Shown piece by piece: positions 1-6,410 of a stretch of DNA of 9,840 nucleotides. The position numbers and the translations under genes are program-made. A model generated the notes under the pieces. It did no database searches. It saw only the letters and a program-made list of their open reading frames with translations, and was not told the DNA's origin. The stretch's first letter is position 1; every line of letters starts with the position of its first letter. The stretch covers positions 1 to 9,840 of the forward strand of contig CAZSUN010000127.1 in NCBI GenBank assembly GCA_964610045.1, in the 5' to 3' direction. The stretch comes from JACCYX01 sp964610045. Its GTDB lineage: Bacteria; Chloroflexota; Chloroflexia; Thermomicrobiales; UBA6265.

Positions 1-1
1 G

Positions 2-1087
2 CTGCGGGACCAGGTCGAGGCGGGAGCCTGTGGGCTCAAACTCCACGAGGACTGGGGTACCACCCCGGCCGCGATCGCAACCTGCCTGGACGTTGCGGAC
101 GAGTACGATGTACAGGTCGCGATCCATACCGACACGATCAACGAGTCCGGCTTCGTGGAGCGCACGATCGAGGCGATCGGGAACCGCACCATCCACACCT
201 ATCACACCGAGGGCGCGGGCGGAGGGCACGCTCCGGATATCATCCGCATCGCAAGCTTCCCGAACGTGATCCCATCGTCCACCAACCCCACCCGTCCCTA
301 CACGATCAACACCGTCGAAGAGCACCTCGACATGCTGATGGTCTGTCACCATCTCAATCCACGGGTGCGCGAAGACATCGCGTTCGCCGATTCACGGATT
401 CGCGCCGAGACGATGATGGCCGAGGATGTGCTCCACGATCTCGGGGCGTTTTCCATCATGTCCAGCGATTCGCAGGCAATGGGGCGGGTCGGCGAAGTGA
501 TCGTCCGCACCTGGCAATCGGCCCACAAGATGAAGCGGCAACGTGGTCCCTTGCCGGGGGAAACCGGCCGCAACGACAACGCGCGGGTCAAGCGCTATCT
601 TGCCAAGTACACCATCAACCCTGCCATCTCCCACGGGCTGGGTGACATCGTGGGCTCGATCGAACCGGGCAAGCTGGCCGACCTGGTGCTGTGGGAGCCA
701 AAGTTCTTCGGCGTGCGGCCGAAGCTGGTGCTGAAGGGCGGCACGATCGCCTGGGCAGCGATGGGTGACCCCAACGCCAGCATCCCGACCCCGCAACCGG
801 TCTTCATGCGGCCGATGTTCGGCGCCTACATCCCGCATGCCACCAGCGTAACGTTCGTGTCGGGGGTCGCCCACGCGGCCGGGATCGGGACGCGCCTCGG
901 GTTGCGGACGCCGACCGTACCAGTGCGGAACACCCGCGCCATCGGCAAGGCGGACATGATCCACAACGACGCCACCCCGGATATCGCAGTCGATCCCGAA
1001 ACCTACGAGGTCCGGGCTGATGGCGAACTCCTTGTGTCCGAGCCAGCCCGGGAGTTGCCGATGGCGCGCCGCTACTTCCTCTTCTAG
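2..1087 (+). CDS. ureC: Urease subunit alpha, C-terminal part (5' end outside window)
   Basis: Catalytic subunit of urease, which hydrolyses urea to ammonia and carbamate at a di-nickel centre in the cytoplasm. The frame is open from the first bases and gives 361 residues, corresponding to about residue 205 to the end of the usual ~567-residue protein. Active-site landmarks, using the well-known Klebsiella numbering, are all present: the carbamylated lysine K217 in GLKLHEDWG (codon 38-40) with H219 (44-46), nickel ligand H246 in AIHTD (125-127), H272 in HTEGAGGGH (203-205), flap C319-H320 in MVCHHL (344-349) and nickel ligand D360 in SSDSQAMG (467-469). The ending PMARRYFLF is typical. The remaining nickel ligands H134 and H136 lie upstream of the window. 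The stop is 8 nt before ureF. Nothing suggests decay. Confidence 0.98.
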   Translation: MRDQVEAGACGLKLHEDWGTTPAAIATCLDVADEYDVQVAIHTDTINESGFVERTIEAIGNRTIHTYHTEGAGGGHAPDIIRIASFPNVIPSSTNPTRPYTINTVEEHLDMLMVCHHLNPRVREDIAFADSRIRAETMMAEDVLHDLGAFSIMSSDSQAMGRVGEVIVRTWQSAHKMKRQRGPLPGETGRNDNARVKRYLAKYTINPAISHGLGDIVGSIEPGKLADLVLWEPKFFGVRPKLVLKGGTIAWAAMGDPNASIPTPQPVFMRPMFGAYIPHATSVTFVSGVAHAAGIGTRLGLRTPTVPVRNTRAIGKADMIHNDATPDIAVDPETYEVRADGELLVSEPARELPMARRYFLF

Positions 1088-1095
1088 GAAAGGCC

Positions 1096-1797
1096 ATGTC
1101 CGTGTCCACGCCGGTGATTGGCCTATTGCGTCTCCTCCAGGTGTCCGATTCGTCGTTCCCGACCGGAGGGTACGCCTTTTCTCACGGTCTCGAAGGCCTG
1201 TACGCCATGGGGATCGTGCGGGAAACGGACGATGTCCGCGGATTCGCTCGTACCCAGGTTCAGGAAACCCTCGCCTGGCAGGACCTTCCCGCCGTCGCCT
1301 GCTCCTGGCGCCGGGGCGACGCCGGCGATATGGACGCGCTGATCGAGATGGATGTCCTGCTTTCGGCCCTGAAGCCGGTTCCTGCCTTCCGCTCCTCCAG
1401 CATCAGGATCGGCCGCCAGTTGCTGGAAGCCGCCCTCCCGCTCCATGCGGACGGGATCGCCTTGCGGTATCTGGAGGCCGTTCGGGAGGGCAACGCTCCC
1501 GGTCATCACGCCGTTGCCTTCGGCGTCGTCACCCAGGCCGCAGAAATCCCGGAGATCGACGCGGTCACCGCATTCGGGGCGTCGGCACTTTCCGGTTACG
1601 TCGCGGCCGCCGTCCGGCTCGGGATCATCGGTCAGGGTGCCGCCCAGGGCATCATCGCCAGTCTCGAACCTGACCTGACCACCGCCATCGAACAGGCCAG
1701 GTCGCTGGAACCGGATCAGTTCGGCGGCTACGCGCCACTCGTGGACATCGCCGGCATGCGGCAACCGTCACTGGCCGCCCGCCTGTTTGCTTCCTGA
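1096..1797 (+). CDS. ureF: Urease accessory protein UreF
   Basis: All-helical accessory protein that, with UreD/UreH and UreG, forms the complex delivering nickel into apo-urease; UreF acts as the checkpoint that binds and gates the GTPase UreG. The product is 233 residues, a normal family length. The family signature SDSSFPTGGYAFSHGLE is at residues 17-33, and the C-terminus (PLVDIAGMRQ near 217, ending ARLFAS) matches the conserved UreF tail. The ATG is 8 nt after the ureC stop, with a purine-rich AGGAAAGG just upstream (1086-1093) that overlaps that stop, so translation is probably coupled. The order ureC-ureF without an intervening ureE is notable: ureE commonly sits here, but actinobacterial urease operons such as ureABCFGD also lack it. 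Confidence 0.95.
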   Translation: MSVSTPVIGLLRLLQVSDSSFPTGGYAFSHGLEGLYAMGIVRETDDVRGFARTQVQETLAWQDLPAVACSWRRGDAGDMDALIEMDVLLSALKPVPAFRSSSIRIGRQLLEAALPLHADGIALRYLEAVREGNAPGHHAVAFGVVTQAAEIPEIDAVTAFGASALSGYVAAAVRLGIIGQGAAQGIIASLEPDLTTAIEQARSLEPDQFGGYAPLVDIAGMRQPSLAARLFAS

Positions 1798-1808
1798 AAG
1801 GAAATTGC

Positions 1809-2555
1809 ATGACGCATCATCGACCGGTCCGGATCGGTATCGGCGGCCCTGTCGGCACCGGCAAGACTGCCCTGGTCTGGCGGCTCTGCGAGGCCATGCG
1901 TGCGCGCTACGACATGGCCGTCATCACGAACGACATCTACACGCTTGAGGACGCCGACTTCCTCGTACGCCACGCCGCGCTCGCGCCCGACCGCATTCTC
2001 GGCGTGGAAACAGGCGGCTGCCCGCATTCCGCGATCCGCGACGATCCATCGATGAACTTCGTGGCCGTGCGCGACCTCGAGCAGCGGCATCCCGCGCTCG
2101 ACCTGATCCTCATCGAGAGCGGCGGTGACAATCTCTCCGCGACCTTCAGCCCCGAACTGGCGGATGCGACCGTCTTCGTCATCGATGTCTCTGGCGGCGA
2201 CAAGATCCCGCGCAAGGGCGGACCGGGTACCTCGCGTTCCGACCTGCTCGTCATCAACAAGATCGACCTCGCGCCAATGGTCGGGGCGTCGCTGGAGGTG
2301 ATGGCCCGCGACGCGAAGTTCCAGCGAGGCGAGCGTCCAACCCTGTTCACCAACCTCCGCGATGCGGACGGGTTGGAAGAGGTGGTTGCCTGGGTGGATG
2401 CGCAGGTCGCGCGTTTCCGCGAGGGCGACAGGCCGGCGTCCATCGCCCCGGATGCGTGGCTTGCCCGGGTGGAGGAGCAGGGATTGCCCGCAGAATTCAT
2501 GCATACCCACGCGGATGGCACCACTCACGCCCACCCACATACTCATGACCACTGA
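1809..2555 (+). CDS. ureG: Urease accessory GTPase UreG with a His-rich C-terminal tail
   Basis: SIMIBI-class GTPase that powers nickel insertion into urease. The 248-residue product has the P-loop GGPVGTGKT at 12-20, the ETGGCPH nickel-binding motif at 68-73 (Cys71-Pro-His73), ESGGDNL at 103-109, KGGPGTSRSD at 136-145 and the guanine-specificity motif NKID at 150-153. The ATG has AAAGGA (1797-1802) six nt upstream. UreG is usually about 200-210 residues. This one has roughly 40 extra residues after position ~205, ending in a segment with seven histidines in the last 17 residues (232, 234, 240, 242, 244, 246, 248). Where UreG homologues carry a His-rich stretch it is generally N-terminal (plants, some actinobacteria). 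I infer a nickel storage or delivery role, possibly replacing the absent UreE. The last codons overlap the start of ureD. Confidence 0.97.
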   Translation: MTHHRPVRIGIGGPVGTGKTALVWRLCEAMRARYDMAVITNDIYTLEDADFLVRHAALAPDRILGVETGGCPHSAIRDDPSMNFVAVRDLEQRHPALDLILIESGGDNLSATFSPELADATVFVIDVSGGDKIPRKGGPGTSRSDLLVINKIDLAPMVGASLEVMARDAKFQRGERPTLFTNLRDADGLEEVVAWVDAQVARFREGDRPASIAPDAWLARVEEQGLPAEFMHTHADGTTHAHPHTHDH

Positions 2556-3384
2556 CACCATCATCGCGGCGAGTCGCCGGATCGTCTCCAACATGAGCGA
2601 CAGTCCGACCGGTGAAATGCAGCTGCGGGCCGTTCGAATCGGTGGGCGCACGGTGGCGGCCCAAACGTATCGCACAGCTCCGTTTCACCTTGGGTTTCCT
2701 GCTGGCCGTACCGGCGACGGCACGCTCAACGTGGTCATCCAGGGTGTCGGTCCGGGGTATCTGCCCGGCGACCGGCTCGTAACCGGAATAACGGTGGAAG
2801 CGGGGGCATCGCTGGTAGTGCGGGGACAGGGAGCCACGAAGCTCTATCCCTCGCAGGGAAGACTGCCGGTCGCCGTGGATGTTTCCCTGGTCGTCCACGA
2901 AGGCGGGCGGCTCGTCTACCTGCCAGGAGCATTGATCCCCTTTCGTCACGCGGAGCTGGAGCAGGTGACCAGGATCGAGGTCGCGCGCGGCGGCCTGCTG
3001 GCGCTGGGAGAGATCGTGACGCCAGGTCGCGTGGCGATGGGCGAAGCGTGGGAGTTCACCCGACTCCGGCTGGACGTGGAAGCCCGGTTCGCGGGACGGA
3101 CATGCCTCATCGAGCGCGCCAGGATCGAGCCATCCCGACGCCCACTCCACAGCGTAGCTCGCCACGGCCCACACCCGGTTGCAGGAACGATCTTCGTCAT
3201 CGGCGACCATGCGGACCTGCCGCCCGTCCCACCGGAGACGGGGCCGGTCACCTGGGCAACTGCTTCAGGGGACGGGTACACCCTCGCGCGCTTTCTGGGC
3301 CCAACCGTCCAGGCGGTCGCCGCGGCGATGGAGGACCTGCTGACCTTTTCGCATCCTTTCCAGTCACCTCCGGGTGGACGTTGA
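2545..3384 (+). CDS. ureD: Urease accessory protein UreD (UreH)
   Basis: Scaffold of the urease maturation complex: it binds apo-urease and recruits UreF and UreG, providing the tunnel for nickel. Conserved UreD features seen are GVGPGYLPGDRL, the VRGQGATKLYP segment (canonical TxxATKxY), LPGALIPFRHAELEQ and TPGRVAMGEAWEF. From the ATG at 2545 the product is 279 residues, the expected size. That start lies inside the last codons of ureG (11-nt overlap) and lacks a clear Shine-Dalgarno, so it is probably reached by translational coupling. An ATG at 2593 (263 residues) is an alternative start. The same frame is open back to 2362, but that part lies in ureG and has no UreD character. It is the last gene of the urease operon; about 380 nt without an intact gene follow. 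Confidence 0.93.
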   Translation: MTTDTIIAASRRIVSNMSDSPTGEMQLRAVRIGGRTVAAQTYRTAPFHLGFPAGRTGDGTLNVVIQGVGPGYLPGDRLVTGITVEAGASLVVRGQGATKLYPSQGRLPVAVDVSLVVHEGGRLVYLPGALIPFRHAELEQVTRIEVARGGLLALGEIVTPGRVAMGEAWEFTRLRLDVEARFAGRTCLIERARIEPSRRPLHSVARHGPHPVAGTIFVIGDHADLPPVPPETGPVTWATASGDGYTLARFLGPTVQAVAAAMEDLLTFSHPFQSPPGGR

Positions 3385-3420
3385 CCTGACAGGGCATGGA
3401 AGTTCTCTCCAGGCTCCGTG

Positions 3421-3495
3421 TTACTTGATGCTCCTGACGGTGAGGCCGTCGATGAACGACCGCTGGAAGGCCAGGAAGATGATGACGACCGGCTC
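3421..3495 (-). pseudogene. C-terminal remnant of a carbohydrate ABC transporter permease (MalG-type)
   Basis: Reading the - strand from about 3495 down to a TAA at 3423-3421 gives PVVIIFLAFQRSFIDGLTV followed by RSIK and the stop. This is the characteristic end of binding-protein-dependent sugar permeases of the CUT1/MalG type, whose last helix and tail follow a P-x-(I/V)-x-F-x-x-FQR-x-F-(I/V)-x-G-(L/I)-x(4)-K pattern. To the right (upstream on the - strand) the same frame reads GESGLPPCPVVE, which no longer looks like a membrane protein, so homology appears to stop near 3490-3500 beside a hairpin. Only about 24 codons survive, with no start or body. I infer a decayed or truncated transporter gene that once belonged with the neighbouring glycosidases. 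The short length is the main uncertainty. Confidence 0.6.
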
Positions 3496-3503
3496 GACGA
3501 CCG

Positions 3504-3533
3504 GGCAGGGAGGGAGTCCACTCTCCCCCTGCC
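3504..3533. terminator. Strong GC-rich hairpin, possible terminator after ureD
   Basis: GGCAGGG (3504-3510) pairs perfectly with CCCTGCC (3527-3533). The stem continues inward through 3512-3516 against 3521-3525 (one G:U), with a single mismatch at 3511/3526, leaving a 4-nt loop TCCA. It lies 120 nt after the ureD stop. On the + strand it is followed only by AGTTTCCCC, a weak T-tract, so factor-independent termination is uncertain. It could equally be part of an intergenic repeat. It also sits at the edge of the permease remnant. Confidence 0.4.
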
Positions 3534-3564
3534 AGTTTCCCCTACCGGCGCCCAGCACTCCGCC

Positions 3565-3649
3565 CCGTCATCCTGTGGCGACGCGGTGAGGCGTCCGCCT
3601 GCGGCAGACCGGCTTCGCGGAGGATGTCTCGACAAACTCGACATGACGG
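3565..3649. repeat. 85-bp intergenic element bounded by CCGTCAT/ATGACGG
   Basis: The stretch begins with CCGTCAT (3565-3571) and ends with its exact reverse complement ATGACGG (3643-3649). Inside, near the right end, ATGT and ACAT flank CGA/TCG arms around a CAAAC loop (3624-3644), giving a second small stem. On the - strand it begins CCGTCATGTCGAG, a style common to dispersed non-coding intergenic repeats in GC-rich bacteria. There is no coding signal and no transposase. Whether it is multi-copy cannot be seen from one window. The remaining ~114 nt to the GH38 start (3650-3763) hold nothing I can identify apart from the ribosome binding site. Confidence 0.4.
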
Positions 3650-3753
3650 TCGGTGGTGACGAAGATGGCGTCCAGCAAACTGTCCGGAAGAGAGGATGGA
3701 CTCAGGATCCTCGCCGAACAGATCACCTGGACTCACTACCATCATCGCGTTTC

Positions 3754-3758
3754 AGGAG
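3754..3758 (+). promoter_or_regulatory. Ribosome binding site fixing the GH38 start
   Basis: AGGAG lies five nt before the ATG at 3764. This makes 3764 the preferred start over the in-frame ATG codons at 3653 and 3665. The 37 residues upstream of M(3764) show no family resemblance, whereas the protein from 3764 opens directly with the first beta strand and the HxD motif expected of GH38. Confidence 0.7.
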
Positions 3759-3763
3759 CACCC

Positions 3764-6310
3764 ATGACCCGCACAACGTTCGCCTACATTCCATCGTCAC
3801 ACCTCGACCTGTACTGGCTCGGCAGCTACCGAACCTGTCTCGATCGCGGAGCCGCCGTGATCAAGGACTACCTCGACCGCTGCCTGGCCAACCCGGAGGA
3901 GACGTTCCTGATCGAAACGGTCGTCTTCACCGAGTACTTCCTGGACCGGTATCCGGAATACCGCGAACCGCTGCGACAGCTGGTCGACGAGGGGCGGATC
4001 GAGATCGGGACGGTCTTCGTCGACCGGTGGGAACACCTGATCCTCGGTGAGTCGCACATCCGCAACATCCAGGTCGGCGCGGCCTGGTCGGAGGCGTTCA
4101 TGGGTCGCCCGAACCGGATGGCCACCCACCCCGACCTGCCGGGGCTGGTGGCCCAGACCAGCCAGATCTACGCCCAGGCCGGCGTGACGTATTACGTCAC
4201 ATCGCGCAAGGCGTTCGAGCACGGAGCGGTCTGGCGGCACCGCGCGCCAGACGGGACGGAGCTGACCTACCTCAACTGGCCGAAGCACTACATCTACTTC
4301 CCGATCGAAGGCGAAGACCTCCCCGCGCGCCCTGGTTGGGCCGAACACGGTCTCGATGTCCCGGCCTGCGAACGGATGTTCCCGCTCGGCGTCATCCCGG
4401 TCGCCGGGAGCGGCGGCGACCTCACCGACACCGACGAGTTCGCGGTGCGCTACGGCGCGACGCTCGAGGACCTGGTCGCGGCCAACCGCGAGAAGTACCC
4501 GCAGTACGAATTCACCTACACCATCCCGAGCACGGTCCTGGCGCCGTACGAGGCCGTCGACGGGCTCCCCAGCGCCGAGGGCGACATTCCCTCCGTCTGG
4601 GGCGTGGCCTGCGACGAGGAAGTCGCCTTCTTCCGCCGCAACCGGCAATCCGAGTACCAACTCCTCGCCGCAGAGACGCTGGCAGTGGTGCTGGAGCACC
4701 TGGGATTGCCCGCCACGCCCGAGATCGCCCAGCCGTGGCAGGGCCGTTTCTACGAATCCGCGTTCTTCGCCTCGAAGGACCCGATTCCGGCGGGCCGCGA
4801 GTTCGCGGAAGTCTGGAAGATGCACCTGTTCACGGAAGACCACAACGGCGGCGGCTACGAGGCGGCCCTCAGCGCCTTCCAGAAACGGATGATGCAGCAG
4901 AGGGTGCTCGACTACACGAGCCAGATCATCGACCACGGGCTGGCAGCGATCGGCACCCGGGTCGCCTGTGGCGACCCGGGCGTGCTGGCCTTCAACCCGC
5001 TCGGACAGGCGTGGCAGGGCGCGCTCCAGCTCGACGTGCCGGCGGCTGCCTGGGCGACGGGTTTGCGCCCCGTCGGGACGGACGGGCAGTCCCTGCCGGT
5101 GCAGGTGACGGATGACGGCGGCGATACGGTCCGCGTCCTGGTCGAGACCGGCGAGATCCCATCGGTCGGGTACCGGCATATCACCTTCGCATCCACGAGC
5201 GCGTCCGCCGATCTCCCTGACGCGGGTGTGTCCCGGGTCGAGGGGGGCACGCTCACCCTCACCGCCGGCGCCATTGAGGTCGGCGTCGACGGCGCGACCG
5301 GGGCGATCACCAGGCTGCGGGACCGGACGAGCAGCGCTGACTGGGGCCGGGTCGGGCTGGGCGCGATCCGGGCGATCCGGGAAACCTGGAACGACGTCAC
5401 GCTCCGGACGAACGATGATGAGGCTGTCGAGTCCACGCTCCGGTCGGTCTCGCTCGATGCATCCGGACCGCTGTTCTCGTCGATCCGGATCGAGCGGGAG
5501 ATCCTCGGGAACGCGGTCGATCAGGTCGTCTCGCTCTGGCACGACGGGCACGTCGAGCTGGAGACCCGCGTCCACTGGTCGGGCGCCCACAACTGGCAGC
5601 TCAGGATGGCGCTGCCGACGAGCGAACGGATGGACGACGTCTCCTACGGCGGGCCGTTCCACGGTTCCGGCTGGACCGACGTGTTCGCCGGTGCGGCGCC
5701 GCGCAATGTCGACGAAGTCACGGTCGAGGACTACGGGCGATACCGGGAAGTCCAGGAGTGGCTTCACATCCGGAACGGCGGGGCCGGCCTGCTCCAGGTG
5801 ACCACCCACCCCGGATTCTGCTTCGTCGACCGGGGTCTGGAGGCGGTGCTGCTGCGCACCTCGCCATCGTGCGGCGATACGCGCTTCTTCTGGGAGAACG
5901 CCGGCGAGCAGGTCTACCGGTTCGCCTGGTTCCCCACCAATGGCGACTGGCGAGCGGCAGGAGCGATCGCTCGCGCCCAGCAGCACCTGCGGCCACCGGT
6001 GACCGCCTGGGTCGAGCCGGACGGCGCCGGGAGTCTTCCGGCCGAGCACGCATTCCTGGGGGTCTCGCCCACCAGCGCAGTCCTGTCGAGTCTCTCGCGG
6101 AACGTCGATTCCGGCGACGTCGACATCCGCGTGTTCGAGTCGCAGGGGACCGCAACGATGGTCACGCTGAACGGTCCGCTCGTGGAAGGCGGCTCTCCGA
6201 TCGAGGCGGTGGATCTGCGGGGCAGACGCGTGGCTGAAGCTGCCATGCCATTCGATCTGCCGGCGTGGCGGATCCAGACATTCGCCCGGCGGGAGGGCGG
6301 CACCTCCTGA
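3764..6310 (+). CDS. Glycoside hydrolase family 38 (alpha-mannosidase-like) protein, divergent
   Basis: An 848-residue cytoplasmic protein (no signal peptide or membrane segment) with GH38 architecture: N-terminal catalytic barrel (about 1-270), helical middle domain (about 290-390) and C-terminal beta domains to residue 848. GH38 enzymes are retaining, metal-dependent alpha-mannosidases. The metal-ligand motif HLDLYW supplies His13 and Asp15, and a histidine in TEDHNGGG (His360) matches the HHD-type third ligand. The segment GTVFVDRWEHLILGES (81-96 and following) aligns without gaps to the family nucleophile region, yet the usual Asp position is Trp89, with Asp87 and Glu90 nearby. The last residues resemble GH38 C-termini (LPAWRIQTFARRE). 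The substrate is uncertain: an alpha-mannoside is the family default, but the altered nucleophile region calls for caution. The GH36 gene follows on the same strand, suggesting joint glycan breakdown. Confidence 0.8.
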   Translation: MTRTTFAYIPSSHLDLYWLGSYRTCLDRGAAVIKDYLDRCLANPEETFLIETVVFTEYFLDRYPEYREPLRQLVDEGRIEIGTVFVDRWEHLILGESHIRNIQVGAAWSEAFMGRPNRMATHPDLPGLVAQTSQIYAQAGVTYYVTSRKAFEHGAVWRHRAPDGTELTYLNWPKHYIYFPIEGEDLPARPGWAEHGLDVPACERMFPLGVIPVAGSGGDLTDTDEFAVRYGATLEDLVAANREKYPQYEFTYTIPSTVLAPYEAVDGLPSAEGDIPSVWGVACDEEVAFFRRNRQSEYQLLAAETLAVVLEHLGLPATPEIAQPWQGRFYESAFFASKDPIPAGREFAEVWKMHLFTEDHNGGGYEAALSAFQKRMMQQRVLDYTSQIIDHGLAAIGTRVACGDPGVLAFNPLGQAWQGALQLDVPAAAWATGLRPVGTDGQSLPVQVTDDGGDTVRVLVETGEIPSVGYRHITFASTSASADLPDAGVSRVEGGTLTLTAGAIEVGVDGATGAITRLRDRTSSADWGRVGLGAIRAIRETWNDVTLRTNDDEAVESTLRSVSLDASGPLFSSIRIEREILGNAVDQVVSLWHDGHVELETRVHWSGAHNWQLRMALPTSERMDDVSYGGPFHGSGWTDVFAGAAPRNVDEVTVEDYGRYREVQEWLHIRNGGAGLLQVTTHPGFCFVDRGLEAVLLRTSPSCGDTRFFWENAGEQVYRFAWFPTNGDWRAAGAIARAQQHLRPPVTAWVEPDGAGSLPAEHAFLGVSPTSAVLSSLSRNVDSGDVDIRVFESQGTATMVTLNGPLVEGGSPIEAVDLRGRRVAEAAMPFDLPAWRIQTFARREGGTS

Positions 6311-6338
6311 CGGTCGACATGACGATGTTGGGTGGGTC

Positions 6339-6366
6339 TTGACATCGGGACCGCCGATCGCAGACT
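6339..6366 (+). promoter_or_regulatory. Possible sigma-70-type promoter before the GH36 gene
   Basis: A perfect TTGACA (6339-6344) is followed after 16 nt by CAGACT (6361-6366), which matches only three of six consensus -10 positions. It lies in the 100-nt gap between the two glycosidase genes, about 45 nt before the GH36 start. The -35 box is good and the -10 is poor, so this is only a candidate; the gene may simply be cotranscribed with the GH38 gene. Confidence 0.3.
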
Positions 6367-6396
6367 CTCCGGGGCAACGATGCTCGCTTACCCCGT

Positions 6397-6401
6397 GAGG
6401 A
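6397..6401 (+). promoter_or_regulatory. Ribosome binding site deciding the GH36 start
   Basis: GAGGA ends at 6401. The first in-frame ATG (6402) would have no spacer at all, while the next (6411) is nine nt downstream, a workable distance. I therefore place the start at 6411, removing three residues from the longer version. Confidence 0.65.
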
Positions 6402-6410
6402 ATGCCCCGC

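Noticed and set aside
1088..1095. A possible small ureE or other gene between ureC and ureF
   Set aside because: Only 8 nt separate the two genes, so no gene can be present here.
2362..2544. Long upstream extension of the ureD frame
   Set aside because: It lies within ureG and encodes Arg-rich sequence unlike UreD; the first plausible start is 2545.
3692..3712. GAGGAT/ATCCTC inverted repeat and two TGGACTCA copies before the GH38 gene, as operator sites
   Set aside because: Six-bp arms with a 9-nt loop and an 8-mer repeat are too weak to call without a regulator nearby.
3653..3763. Upstream in-frame extension of the GH38 gene
   Set aside because: The 37 extra residues have no family resemblance and no good ribosome binding site; AGGAG stands five nt before the ATG at 3764.
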